This document shows positions 56,309 through 64,000 of a stretch of DNA of 64,000 bases, piece after piece; position 1 is the first letter of the stretch; every line of letters begins with the position of its first letter. The position numbers and the translations under genes are program-made. The stretch is from Actinomadura viridilutea (GTDB taxonomy: Bacteria > Actinomycetota > Actinomycetes > Streptosporangiales > Streptosporangiaceae). The notes below the pieces were generated by a model. The model ran no database searches. It was not told the origin of the DNA and saw only the letters and a list, made by a program, of their open reading frames with translations. The stretch covers positions 242,500 to 306,499 of the forward strand of contig PVNI01000006.1 in the NCBI GenBank assembly GCA_003001795.1, written 5' to 3'.

Positions 56309-57526
56309 ATGAGGCTGAGGGCCAAGGTGCTGGCCTCGGGGACGGCCGCGGTTCTGGCCACGACGCTGGGCGCGTGCAGCGGCGACGAGGGACAGCCGGT
56401 CGGCACGGTGCGGGTGGCGAGCAGCCTCGGCCCCGGGGAGGGCGCCCTCAACCTGGTGACCCTGCCCGGCTACATCGAGAACGGCGGCAGCGACCCGCGC
56501 GTCGACTGGGTGACGCCGTTCCAGGAGCGCACGGGCTGCAAAGTCGGCCTCAAGGTGGTCGGCACCGTGCAGGAGATGACCGAGGTGATGCAGAAGAAGT
56601 CGCGCCGCTACGACGGCGTGGCCGCCCCGCCCGAGGTGGCGGGGCAGCTCATCGAGAGCAAGGACGTCGCCCCGGTCAACCCCGGTCTCATCGACGGCTA
56701 CCGCAAGCTCGAGCCGCGGCTGCGCAACCTGCTCAAGCGCGGCAAGACCGTGTACGGGGTGCCGTACGTGTGGGGCACCAACCTGCTGATGTACGACACC
56801 CGGTCCGTGCAGCCCGCCCCGACGAGCTGGGCGGCGCTGTTCGACCCCGACCAGGCCCGCAGGTACTCGGGACGGCTGGTCATGCGCGACAGCCCGCTCA
56901 CCATCGCCGAGGCCGCGCTCTACCTGCGCTCCAAGAGGCGCAAGCTGGGCATCAAAGACCCCTATTCGCTGACCCGCCGGCAGTTGGACGCGGCCGCGCG
57001 CGTGCTGGCCGAGCAGCGTCCCCACGTGAAGATGTACTGGGGGCTGCCCGCCGACCCGGTCAGCGCGTTCGCCGGGGGAGAGGCCGCGGTCGGGCAGGTG
57101 TGGCCCTACCAGGTCGACGTGCTGAGCCGCGCGGGCAAGCCCGTGCAGGGGGTCGCCCCGTCCGAGGGCGTGACGGGGTGGATGAACGCGTGGATGATCG
57201 GCGCTCGCGCGGAGCACCCCAACTGCATGTACCAGTGGCTGCAGTGGACCATCTCGCCCGACGTCCAGCAGCAGATCGCCGAGTGGTCCGGGGTCGCGCC
57301 CGCCAATCCCCAGGCGTGCGGCGGCGACCGGCTGAGGGCCGCGTTCTGCAACGCCTACCACGTGGGCGACCGCGACTACCTCGACAAGGTCATCTTCGCG
57401 CACACCCCGTCGCGGCAGTGCGGCACGGGCGACGGCGCCGCCAAGGGGCGGCGGGACTGCACCGATTACGCGGAGTGGACGAAGGCGTGGTACGAGGCCA
57501 CCAAAGGCGGGAAGCGGATGCCCTGA
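56309..57526 (+). CDS. Orphan PotD-like extracellular solute-binding lipoprotein
   Basis: The 405-residue protein has a lipoprotein signal (MRLRAKVLASGTAAVLATTLGACS, lipid-modified Cys about residue 23). Its mature domain is like spermidine/putrescine binding proteins: LNLVTLPGYIENGG, DWVTPFQERTGCKVGLKVVGT, YGVPYVWGTNLLMYDTRSV, GEAAVGQVWPYQVDVL and MYQWLQWTISPDVQQQIAEW. Three Cys pairs in the C-terminal part suggest disulfides. No permease or ATPase gene is adjacent, so it may use the transporter 18 kb upstream or one elsewhere. ATG 56309 has GGGAG 4 bases upstream. Confidence 0.85.
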   Translation: MRLRAKVLASGTAAVLATTLGACSGDEGQPVGTVRVASSLGPGEGALNLVTLPGYIENGGSDPRVDWVTPFQERTGCKVGLKVVGTVQEMTEVMQKKSRRYDGVAAPPEVAGQLIESKDVAPVNPGLIDGYRKLEPRLRNLLKRGKTVYGVPYVWGTNLLMYDTRSVQPAPTSWAALFDPDQARRYSGRLVMRDSPLTIAEAALYLRSKRRKLGIKDPYSLTRRQLDAAARVLAEQRPHVKMYWGLPADPVSAFAGGEAAVGQVWPYQVDVLSRAGKPVQGVAPSEGVTGWMNAWMIGARAEHPNCMYQWLQWTISPDVQQQIAEWSGVAPANPQACGGDRLRAAFCNAYHVGDRDYLDKVIFAHTPSRQCGTGDGAAKGRRDCTDYAEWTKAWYEATKGGKRMP

Positions 57527-57680
57527 GCCCTGGGCGATGACCGGAGAAGCGACCTGGACGGAAAGGGGGTCTCCGGCGCGCCCGACCGCCCCCAGTCGGG
57601 CGCGCCTTCCGGGTGGTCCCGGGCGTCCCCCCGAAAGCCCGGGTCACCCTCCTCCATGAGAGACCTCCGTGGCCGACGGT

Positions 57681-57953
57681 CTACGTCGCGACCGCCGTCC
57701 TCGCCGGCTCCGGCCGTCCGACCGGGGCGCCGACGTTCGTGTCCGGCTCCTCCTGTTCCCTGCGAGGGCGGGGGACAGGGCGGATGGCGGGCGCGCACTC
57801 TTCGCACGCGAACACGCCCTGGCCTTCGGGGAGGCGGCCGACCCGGATTCGCGGCCTCGGCCACTTCTTGTGGCAGAGAACGCATGCGTCCCCATCGCGT
57901 TGCGCGGCGGTCAGAGCGCCGGGGTCGAACGTCACCTCGCCGTTACGGCCCAT
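57681..57953 (-). CDS. Small zinc-ribbon-like protein
   Basis: The 90-residue protein has CVLCHKKWPRPRIRVGRL and FACEECA, four Cys in two CxxC pairs that probably bind zinc. A Pro/Arg/Glu-rich C-terminus follows. It resembles short HNH-lacking zinc-ribbon proteins common in actinomycetes; function unknown. ATG 57953 is chosen because GGGAGACAGGG precedes it; ten further upstream codons are possible. A good promoter lies at 57991-58019. Confidence 0.68.
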   Translation of the reverse strand: MGRNGEVTFDPGALTAAQRDGDACVLCHKKWPRPRIRVGRLPEGQGVFACEECAPAIRPVPRPRREQEEPDTNVGAPVGRPEPARTAVAT

Positions 57954-57990
57954 CCCTGTCTCCCGTGACGGGTGCCGATGCACGCTTACC

Positions 57991-58019
57991 TTTATAGGCG
58001 GGACACCGTGATGTATCAG
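57991..58019 (-). promoter_or_regulatory. Promoter of the small zinc-ribbon gene
   Basis: On the reverse strand CTGATA (58014-58019), a 17-base spacer and TATAAA (57991-57996) form a sigma-70-type promoter. The start codon is about 38 bases downstream, leaving room for a short leader with a ribosome binding site. Confidence 0.55.
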
Positions 58020-58224
58020 TTACCGTTGGTGAAAAGCCGGGCAAAGTTCGGTCACATCTGCGACCTGCGATGACGGCCGCGACGGCGTCGCCGAGAGGCG
58101 TTCGGCGCGGCGATGCGATCGGCGGACGTTCGCGCAACCAAAGGTAGAAAGCCGGAGGATTTTCGCATTTTATTGCGGCGCCCGCTTTGCCCGGGGTTGT
58201 ACGGTCGCGACATACAAAGGAGAC

Positions 58225-59733
58225 ATGCGCGTCCCCGCCCTGCAGTGGCGTGCACGGAGGGGGCAGCGGCCTCATTCGCTCCGTGCCAGGGTGACGCTCG
58301 CGGCGGTGAGCATGATCGGCACCGTGCTCATGGCCGTCGGCATCCTCGTCGTCGTGGCGGCGAACCACCTGATCACGTCGCATCTGACCGCACGTGCCGC
58401 CGACGCCGCGCGCAAGACCACCGCATCGGTCCGCGCCGGCGGGACGGCGGGGTCCCTGCCGACTCGCGACGGGGTGGACCTGCTCCAGGTCGTGTCCACC
58501 GGCCCGGACGGGCGCGTGCTGGCGGCGAGCGCCTCGCTGCGGGGCAGGCCGCCGCTCGACCACGCCCGGCCCGGCCCGGGGCGCACCCGCGTCGACACGC
58601 GGATCTGCGGCGACCCGGCGTGGAAGTCCGGCTGCCTGGACGTGGTCGGCTACCAGACCGCCGTTCCGGCGCACGGCACCGTGATGGTGTACGGGGCGGT
58701 CCCCGAGCCGCGGGTGCTGGGCGGCCCCGTCGCCGCGATCACCGTGGGGGGCCTGTGCCTGCTGTTGATCGTCGTGGCGGGCGCGGTGACCTGGCGCGTC
58801 GCGGGGCGCACGCTGCGCCCGGTCGCGGAGATCGACCGGGCCGTGTCCGGGATCGCCTCGTCCGACCTGAGCGTCCGGGTGCCCGTGCCCGACGGCACCG
58901 ACGAGACGGCGCGGCTGGCCGCCACGCTGAACGCCGCGCTGGACCGGCTGCAGCAGACGGCGGATCAGCAGCGCCGGTTCGTGGCCGACGCCTCGCACGA
59001 GCTGCGCACCCCGCTGACCGCCCTGCGCACCCGCATCGAGCTGGCCCTGGCCGCCCCCGAGGAGACCGATCTGCTGGAGACGCTGCGCGAGGGCCTGGAC
59101 GACTCCGAGCGGCTGCACCACATCGTCGAGGACATGCTCGTGCTGGCGCGGCTCGACGCCGGCGTGGCACCCGTCCTCGCCCCGCTGGACCTGGGACGGC
59201 TGGTCGAGTCCGAGCTGGCGCAGCGGGAGCCGCGGCTGCCGGTCTTCGCGCGCGTCGAGCCGGGCGTGATGGTGGCGGGCAACCGGCTCCAGCTGGCCCG
59301 GGTCCTGGTCAACCTGCTGACCAACGCCGACCGGCACGCCGTCGACCGCGTCGAGGTCAACGTGCGGAGCGAGGGCGACGAGGCGGTGGTCGAGGTGTGC
59401 GACGACGGCCCCGGCATCCCGTTCGCCGACCGCGAGCGGGTGTTCCAGCGCTTCACCCGGCTGGACGCGGCGCGCAACCGCGCGTCCGGCGGCACCGGGC
59501 TGGGGCTGACGATCGCCCGCGACACGGCCATCGTGCACGGCGGCCGGCTGTACGTGGCCGACAGCCCGCGCGGCGCCCGGTTGGTGCTGCGCCTGCCTCT
59601 GATGCGCGGGCCGATTCCTTCCGGCTCGTCCGTCCGGACGGAGTTCTCCTCGTCCGCCGCCCCGACCGCGCAGCCGCCGTGGGCGTCCACCACGGAACGG
59701 TTCGGCAGGGGCCCCTCAGGCGGTCCGCGGTGA
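58225..59733 (+). CDS. Orphan sensor histidine kinase
   Basis: The 502-residue kinase has a first membrane helix (about residues 25-47), an extracellular sensor of about 110 residues with two Cys (RICGDPAWKSGCLDVVGYQ), a second helix (ITVGGLCLLLIVVAGAVTW) and a HAMP domain. The H-box is FVADASHELRTPLTALRTRIE, followed by N-box NLLTNADRHAVDRVEV, G1 VCDDGPGIP, F-box VFQRFTRLD and G2 GGTGLGLTIARD. No response regulator is next to it, which is unusual for this type. The ATG at 58225 follows AAAGGAG by only 2 bases. The last 40 residues are Ser/Pro-rich. Confidence 0.92.
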   Translation: MRVPALQWRARRGQRPHSLRARVTLAAVSMIGTVLMAVGILVVVAANHLITSHLTARAADAARKTTASVRAGGTAGSLPTRDGVDLLQVVSTGPDGRVLAASASLRGRPPLDHARPGPGRTRVDTRICGDPAWKSGCLDVVGYQTAVPAHGTVMVYGAVPEPRVLGGPVAAITVGGLCLLLIVVAGAVTWRVAGRTLRPVAEIDRAVSGIASSDLSVRVPVPDGTDETARLAATLNAALDRLQQTADQQRRFVADASHELRTPLTALRTRIELALAAPEETDLLETLREGLDDSERLHHIVEDMLVLARLDAGVAPVLAPLDLGRLVESELAQREPRLPVFARVEPGVMVAGNRLQLARVLVNLLTNADRHAVDRVEVNVRSEGDEAVVEVCDDGPGIPFADRERVFQRFTRLDAARNRASGGTGLGLTIARDTAIVHGGRLYVADSPRGARLVLRLPLMRGPIPSGSSVRTEFSSSAAPTAQPPWASTTERFGRGPSGGPR

Positions 59734-59739
59734 CAGAAC

Positions 59740-59792
59740 GGCTCGGCGGCCGGTGTACGGGGGGAGGAACACCGGCCGCCGAGCCCTTTCCG
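59740..59792. terminator. Strong hairpin between kinase and protease genes
   Basis: A perfect 17-bp inverted repeat (59740-59756 and 59769-59785) with a 12-base loop, followed by CTTTCC. It separates convergent transcripts. A 17-base sequence around TTTCCGCGGCGAGTTTCTG is nearly repeated just downstream. Confidence 0.88.
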
Positions 59793-59836
59793 CGGCGAGT
59801 TTCTGATTCCGCGGCGAGTTTCTGAAGCCCGTGGGC

Positions 59837-60820
59837 CTAGGAGGACTGCGCCGTGTTGTAGAGGTTCTGGGCGTCAGTGCCGAAGTACGGGCCGAACATG
59901 TAGTTCGGCAGGAAGTTGTACTTGAAGCTGTTCACCGAGTTCTGGATGCCGGTGCCGGTGGACTCGTTGAAGTTGAGGAACCACGGGCCGCCGCTGGAGC
60001 CGCCGGTCATGTCGCAGTTGAGGCCGTGGTCGTTGCTCAGCAGGAAGTCGTCGATGGTCTGGCCGCTGCAGTAGATGAGCCTGGAGCCGTCGTAGGGGGA
60101 GGCCGCCGGGTAGCCGAAGGCGTACATGCTCTGCCTGCGCGGCTGGTTGAACGCGATGCCCTGGCCGCCGACGACGTCGACCAGCTTGCGGCCGTCGAGC
60201 TCGTTCACCACGGCCGCGCCGACGTCGTAGTTGATGTCCTCGCTGGCGGTCCACTGGGGGGTGGCGAGCGTCTTGCTGGCGGTCCACGTGCCGTAGGGGC
60301 GCTCGCCGTTGTCGTAGCCCGGCACGAACACCCAGTTGGTGTGCCACGCTCCGTCCAGCTTGACGCAGTGCCCGGCGGTGATGACGGTGCTCTTGTTGGC
60401 GCTGGTGACCGCGTTTCCGGAGCAGGACGCGGTGCGGCCCTGGTAGGTGAAGAACACCCGTCCGGCCGTTTGCGTCACCTGGCCGCCGCCGGTCCAGGGG
60501 CTGCCGCCGTTGGGGATGGACAGGGTGGTCGGGGGCAGCACTTGGGCCTGCCCGCGCCGCACCTGCTTCCAGCGGCTGTCGTGCTTCGGCTTGAACAGCT
60601 TCTCCATGGGGACGGCCGAGCGCATGCGCTCGGGAGTCCAGAACCGCAGCACGCGCTGCTGTTCGGCGTCGTCGGTCGCCTGCAGCTTGGCGACCGGGCT
60701 GGGGGAGGTCGGGAGGGCGGGAGCGGTCGGAGCGGACGCGTGGGCGGGGACGGTCAGCAAGGGCAGCAGCGCGGCGCCGCCCACCGCGGCCACGGCCGCG
60801 TTGCGCAGGGAGCGTTTCAT
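59837..60820 (-). CDS. Secreted trypsin-like serine peptidase
   Basis: The 327-residue protein has a signal peptide (MKRSLRNAAVAAVGGAALLP ... AHASA, cleavage near residue 30). A propeptide-like stretch (about 31-105) precedes a chymotrypsin-fold domain with the triad His151 in ITAGHC, Asp199 in INYDVGAAVV and Ser276 in MTGGSSGGPW. Two Cys pairs flank these residues (TASCSGN/GHC; YCSGQ/NCD). It resembles V8/glutamyl endopeptidase-like and actinobacterial trypsin-like peptidases; specificity is not predictable. The ATG at 60820 directly precedes the signal sequence. Its gene is convergent with the kinase. Confidence 0.9.
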   Translation of the reverse strand: MKRSLRNAAVAAVGGAALLPLLTVPAHASAPTAPALPTSPSPVAKLQATDDAEQQRVLRFWTPERMRSAVPMEKLFKPKHDSRWKQVRRGQAQVLPPTTLSIPNGGSPWTGGGQVTQTAGRVFFTYQGRTASCSGNAVTSANKSTVITAGHCVKLDGAWHTNWVFVPGYDNGERPYGTWTASKTLATPQWTASEDINYDVGAAVVNELDGRKLVDVVGGQGIAFNQPRRQSMYAFGYPAASPYDGSRLIYCSGQTIDDFLLSNDHGLNCDMTGGSSGGPWFLNFNESTGTGIQNSVNSFKYNFLPNYMFGPYFGTDAQNLYNTAQSS

Positions 60821-61046
60821 CTGGTCTCCGGAGTTCGGGGGGAGACGGGGAACGGGGGTCGGGGGACGTGGTGGATGTCCGTGAGCGGACGGTAAATTCG
60901 CCCTCTATGTCCGGACTAGTGGCATAACTTCACAAATGCCGTTCCGGTGATCCGCAGCATTGCGGGTCGCCGCACGTCAGTCCCGGACCGCGGGCCGGCG
61001 GGACGGCACGGCGCGGGCCCGGCCGCCCATGGCCGACAATGGACGG

Positions 61047-62372
61047 GTGACCGCAGACTCGAACGCCGACCGTGTTCCTGCCGACGTTCCTGCCGACGTT
61101 CCTGCCGACGGCCCTTCCGAGGTTCCGTCCGACGCCGTCGCCCCGTCCGACGGGCATGCCGAGCGCCCCAAGGGCGTGCGCGACGTCGTCGTGCTGGGCT
61201 CCACCGGCTCCATCGGCACCCAGGCCCTGGACGTGATCCGCCGCAACCCCGACCGGTTCCGGGTGGTCGGGCTGGCCGCCGGCGGCGGCCGTGTCGACCT
61301 GCTCGCCCGGCAGGCCCTGGAGTTCCGGCCCGAGGTCGTCGCCGTTGCGCGCGCGTCGGCGGCCCAGGACCTGCAGCTGGCGTTCTACGCCGAGGCCAAG
61401 CGGCACGGCTACGCCTCCGGCGACTACCCCATTCCCAAGATCGTGGCCGGGCCGGAGGCCGTCGCCGAGGTGGCCGCCTGGCCGTGCGACGTGGTGCTGA
61501 ACGGGGTGACCGGGGCGCTCGGCCTGTCGTCGACGCTCGCCGCGTTGGACGCGGGGCGCGTGCTGGCGTTGGCGAACAAGGAGTCGTTGATCATCGGCGG
61601 CCCGCTGGTGGTCGAGCGGGCCCGGCCCGGGCAGATCGTCCCGGTCGACTCGGAGCATTCGGCGTTGGCGCAGTGCCTGCGCGGCGGACGGGCGGCCGAG
61701 GTGCGCCGGTTGGTGCTGACCGCCAGCGGGGGGCCGTTCCGCGGTCGTAGCCGCGCCGAGCTGGTCGACGTCACGCCCGAGGAGGCGTTGAACCATCCCA
61801 CGTGGGACATGGGCCCGGTCGTCACGATCAATTCGGCGACGCTGGTCAACAAGGGGTTGGAGGTCATCGAGGCGCACCTGCTGTTCGACGTGCCGATGGA
61901 CCGCATCGAGGTCATGGTGCACCCGCAGTCGGTGATCCATTCGATGGTGGAGTTCGTGGACGGGTCGACGCTGGCCCAGGCCAGTCCGCCGGACATGCGC
62001 CTGCCGATCGCGCTGGGTCTGGACTGGCCGCACCGCGTCCCCGACGCCGCGCCCGCCGTCGACTGGACCCGCGCGCACACCTGGGAGCTGTTCCCCCTCG
62101 ACGACGAGGCCTTCCCCGCCGTGGCGCTGGCCCGCCGCGTGGGGGAGCAGGGCGGCACCGCCCCCGCCGTCTACAACGCGGCCAACGAGGAGTGCGTCGA
62201 GGCGTTCCGCGCGGGACGCCTGCCGTTCCTGGGGATAGTCGACACCGTCGCGCGGGTAGTGGAGGAGCACGACACGGGCGGTCGGCAAGCCGGACTGACG
62301 CTGGACGACGTGCTGGCCGCCGACGAGTGGGCACGGGCGCGGGCGCGCGAACTGACCGCGCAGGGAGGCTGA
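61047..62372 (+). CDS. dxr: 1-deoxy-D-xylulose 5-phosphate reductoisomerase
   Basis: DXR converts DXP to MEP with NADPH, the committed step of the non-mevalonate isoprenoid pathway. Motifs: [25 protein letters not shown] (NADPH site), [28 protein letters not shown] (metal and substrate), [38 protein letters not shown] and [12 protein letters not shown]. The N-terminal 30 residues before this are variable and include three Val-Pro-Ala-Asp units from a 12-bp repeat. I favour GTG 61047, six bases after a GACAAT -10 (leaderless); ATG 61029 is an alternative. rseP and ispG follow, as in M. tuberculosis. Confidence 0.94.
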   Translation: MTADSNADRVPADVPADVPADGPSEVPSDAVAPSDGHAERPKGVRDVVVLGSTGSIGTQALDVIRRNPDRFRVVGLAAGGGRVDLLARQALEFRPEVVAVARASAAQDLQLAFYAEAKRHGYASGDYPIPKIVAGPEAVAEVAAWPCDVVLNGVTGALGLSSTLAALDAGRVLALANKESLIIGGPLVVERARPGQIVPVDSEHSALAQCLRGGRAAEVRRLVLTASGGPFRGRSRAELVDVTPEEALNHPTWDMGPVVTINSATLVNKGLEVIEAHLLFDVPMDRIEVMVHPQSVIHSMVEFVDGSTLAQASPPDMRLPIALGLDWPHRVPDAAPAVDWTRAHTWELFPLDDEAFPAVALARRVGEQGGTAPAVYNAANEECVEAFRAGRLPFLGIVDTVARVVEEHDTGGRQAGLTLDDVLAADEWARARARELTAQGG

Positions 62373-62432
62373 CGGCCGTTCCTCCCCCGGCGTCCGGGCC
62401 CCCGGGGTAGGCCCCGCCGCGGGAGGAGCGCG

Positions 62433-63626
62433 ATGGCCTTTCTGCTCGGCGCGGTCGCCTTCGTGGTGGCGCTCCTGGTGTCGGTGATGCTGCACGAGGC
62501 CGGCCACCTGCTGACCGCCAAGCGGTTCGGGATGAAGGCGACGCAGTTCTTCGTGGGATTCGGCCCCACGCTGTGGTCGCGGCGCGTGGGGGAGACCGAG
62601 TACGGCGTCAAGGCCCTGCCGCTCGGCGGGTTCGTGCGCATCGTCGGCTACACGCCCCTGGAGCCGGTGGCCGAGGCCGACCGCGAGCGCGCCTTCTACC
62701 GCCAGCCCGCCTCCCGCCGGGCCGTGGTGATCGTCGCCGGGGTGGCCGCCAACTTCGCGTTCGCGTTCGTCCTGCTGATGGTGCTGGCGATGGCCGTGGG
62801 GGTGCGCGATCCCGGCACCGCCACCACCACGGTCGACCGCGTGTCCGCCTGCGTCCCGGTGAGCCTCCAGCAGCGGTGCGGCACGGACCGTCCGCCGTCG
62901 CCGGCCGCCGTGGCGGGACTGCGCCCCGGCGACCGCATCGTGTCGTACAACGGAACGCCCGTCGCCGATTGGGAGGCGTTGCGCGCGGCCATCGGCGCGT
63001 CGGCGCCAGGCCGGGCCGTCCCGGTGGTCCTCGAACGCGGCGGCGAGCGGGTCGCCGTGTCCGTCCGCCCCGCGCGGGTGGGCGGCGAACCGTTCATCGG
63101 CGTCTCCGCCCGCGTCGTCGGCCAGGGCTACGAGCGCACCGGCCCCGTCGGCGCCGCCGGGTTCGCCGTCCGCGGCATCGGCGAGACCCTCGGCGGCATC
63201 GGGCGGGTGGCGGTCGACCTGCCCGCCGCGATCCCCAAGCTGTTCTCGCCCGAGCGCGCCGACACCCCCGGCGGCCAGGTCGGCAGCGTCGTCGGCGCCA
63301 CCGACATCTCCGGGCAGATCTTCGCCGCGCACACCTCCTGGCGCGACAAGATCGCCCTGTTCCTGTCGCTGGTGGTCTCGCTGAACATCTTCCTCGGCGC
63401 GCTCAACGTGCTGCCGCTGCTGCCCTTGGACGGCGGGCACCTGGCCGTCGTCGGCTACGAGCGCGCCCGCGCATGGGCGGCCCGCAGACGCGGACGCCCC
63501 GACCCGGGGACGGTGGACCTGACCAAACTCCTGCCCCTCACTTACCTGGCCGTCATGCTGCTGGTCGGCCTGGGGGTCCTGCTGATCCTGGCCGACCTGG
63601 TCAACCCGTTGCGCCTGCCGCGATGA
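62433..63626 (+). CDS. rseP: Site-2 intramembrane metalloprotease RseP/Rip1
   Basis: This membrane zinc protease cleaves anti-sigma factors and other substrates within the bilayer (regulated intramembrane proteolysis). The 397-residue product has HEAGH in the first helix (residues about 21-25), the ALPLGGFVRIVGY segment and one PDZ domain (SPAAVAGLRPGDRIVSYNG, about 155-225). The third-ligand motif is in LNVLPLLPLDGGHL. The closing helix is LAVMLLVGLGVLLILADLV. GGGAGGAGCG precedes the ATG. It is the middle gene of the conserved dxr-rseP-ispG cluster. Confidence 0.95.
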   Translation: MAFLLGAVAFVVALLVSVMLHEAGHLLTAKRFGMKATQFFVGFGPTLWSRRVGETEYGVKALPLGGFVRIVGYTPLEPVAEADRERAFYRQPASRRAVVIVAGVAANFAFAFVLLMVLAMAVGVRDPGTATTTVDRVSACVPVSLQQRCGTDRPPSPAAVAGLRPGDRIVSYNGTPVADWEALRAAIGASAPGRAVPVVLERGGERVAVSVRPARVGGEPFIGVSARVVGQGYERTGPVGAAGFAVRGIGETLGGIGRVAVDLPAAIPKLFSPERADTPGGQVGSVVGATDISGQIFAAHTSWRDKIALFLSLVVSLNIFLGALNVLPLLPLDGGHLAVVGYERARAWAARRRGRPDPGTVDLTKLLPLTYLAVMLLVGLGVLLILADLVNPLRLPR

Positions 63627-63826
63627 GAGGGACCGAGGAGAGGGACCGAGGAGAGGGACGCCGACGCGGGACCGCCGCGCCCGTCCGGTGACACGGAATG
63701 TAGCAGTCAGGTCACATTGAGTATCGAATCGGTCATGACATGGCCACTCGACGGGCGTTGGACACCCGGTGGAGCCGATCCATTCGCGTGCGCCGCCTAG
63801 GGTAGGACGCGAGACGAAGGAGAGGG

Positions 63827-64000
63827 ATGAGCGTTTCACTCGGTATTCCGACGGTCCGCGGCGACGAGCCGCGTCCGCTGGCGCCGCGCCGCCGGTCGCG
63901 GAAGATCATGGTGGGGAACGTGCCCGTCGGCGGGGACGCGCCGGTGTCGGTGCAGTCGATGACGACGACGCCGACCGCCGATGTCAACGCGACGTTGCAG
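63827..64000 (+). CDS. ispG: 4-hydroxy-3-methylbut-2-enyl diphosphate synthase, N-terminal part
   Basis: IspG (GcpE) is the 4Fe-4S enzyme making HMBPP in the MEP pathway. Only the first 58 codons are in the window. They read [20 protein letters not shown] and [20 protein letters not shown] then [10 protein letters not shown], matching the family start. The ATG at 63827 has GAAGGAGAGGG directly upstream. It ends the dxr-rseP-ispG isoprenoid cluster; the rest lies outside the window. Confidence 0.95.
   Translation, partial: MSVSLGIPTVRGDEPRPLAPRRRSRKIMVGNVPVGGDAPVSVQSMTTTPTADVNATLQ

Noticed and set aside
60930..63839. 969-codon reverse frame opposite dxr and rseP
   Set aside because: Antisense shadow made of repetitive Gly/Arg/His/Gln sequence without domains.

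Overview
The window is a chromosomal segment of a high-GC actinomycete. The evidence is the strongly G/C-ending codon use, the many GTG starts, the apparently leaderless promoters, and a gene order matching the actinobacterial smc-ftsY / amt-glnK-glnD / ffh-rpsP-rimM-trmD-rplS-lepB-rnhB / xerC-rpsB-tsf-pyrH-frr-cdsA-rlmN / dxr-rseP-ispG backbone. The style fits Streptosporangiales (Actinomadura-like), but genus cannot be fixed from the sequence alone.

Layout. 1-2119: end of smc and ftsY. 2264-6533: nitrogen module (amtB, PII, glnD) behind GlnR-like boxes. 6676-8340: an ECF sigma factor with a downstream membrane protein, reverse strand. 8818-16406: ffh, rpsP, khpA, rimM, trmD, rplS, lepB, rnhB, DUF2469. 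16407-17750: decayed insertion region with a broken TnpB, its right-end hairpin and two 150-bp repeats. 17751-20953: yraN-comM-dprA on the reverse strand, although the housekeeping genes on both sides are on the forward strand. 21097-28476: xerC, an M23 protein (reverse), rpsB, tsf, pyrH, frr, cdsA. 28529-34993: SUFU protein, rlmN, DivIVA-like protein, YwqG/DUF1963 protein, a two-gene ABC exporter, a HIT protein. 34972-40873: Lrp/AsnC regulator, a decayed aminobutyraldehyde-type dehydrogenase and an intact polyamine-type ABC importer. 40889-48553: PH-domain protein, TPP enzyme, coiled-coil membrane protein, and an FHA / VWA-remnant / PP2C phospho-signalling operon, then a WYL protein. 48638-54544: GCS2-like ligase, PucR regulator and a divergent aminotransferase-mmsA operon. 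54545-60820: small genes, an orphan solute-binding lipoprotein, an orphan histidine kinase, a secreted serine protease. 61047-64000: dxr, rseP, start of ispG.

How it fits together. Translation, secretion, RNA modification and isoprenoid genes form the conserved skeleton. Accessory insertions concern nitrogen-containing carbon sources: ammonium uptake with PII control, polyamine import, and omega-amino acid transamination followed by CoA-dependent semialdehyde oxidation. The last two have their own regulators with good palindromic operators. Several loci are decaying: the dehydrogenase next to the polyamine importer, the VWA gene between PP2C and FHA, a TnpB element, and smaller remnants near 14.7, 22.2 and 54.7 kb.

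I did not find a CRISPR array, rRNA, tRNA, phage or a clearly new defence system. The most interesting items are the decayed genes retained inside tight operons, the inverted yraN-comM-dprA block beside the dead TnpB element, and three well-formed operators (Lrp, PucR, WYL).
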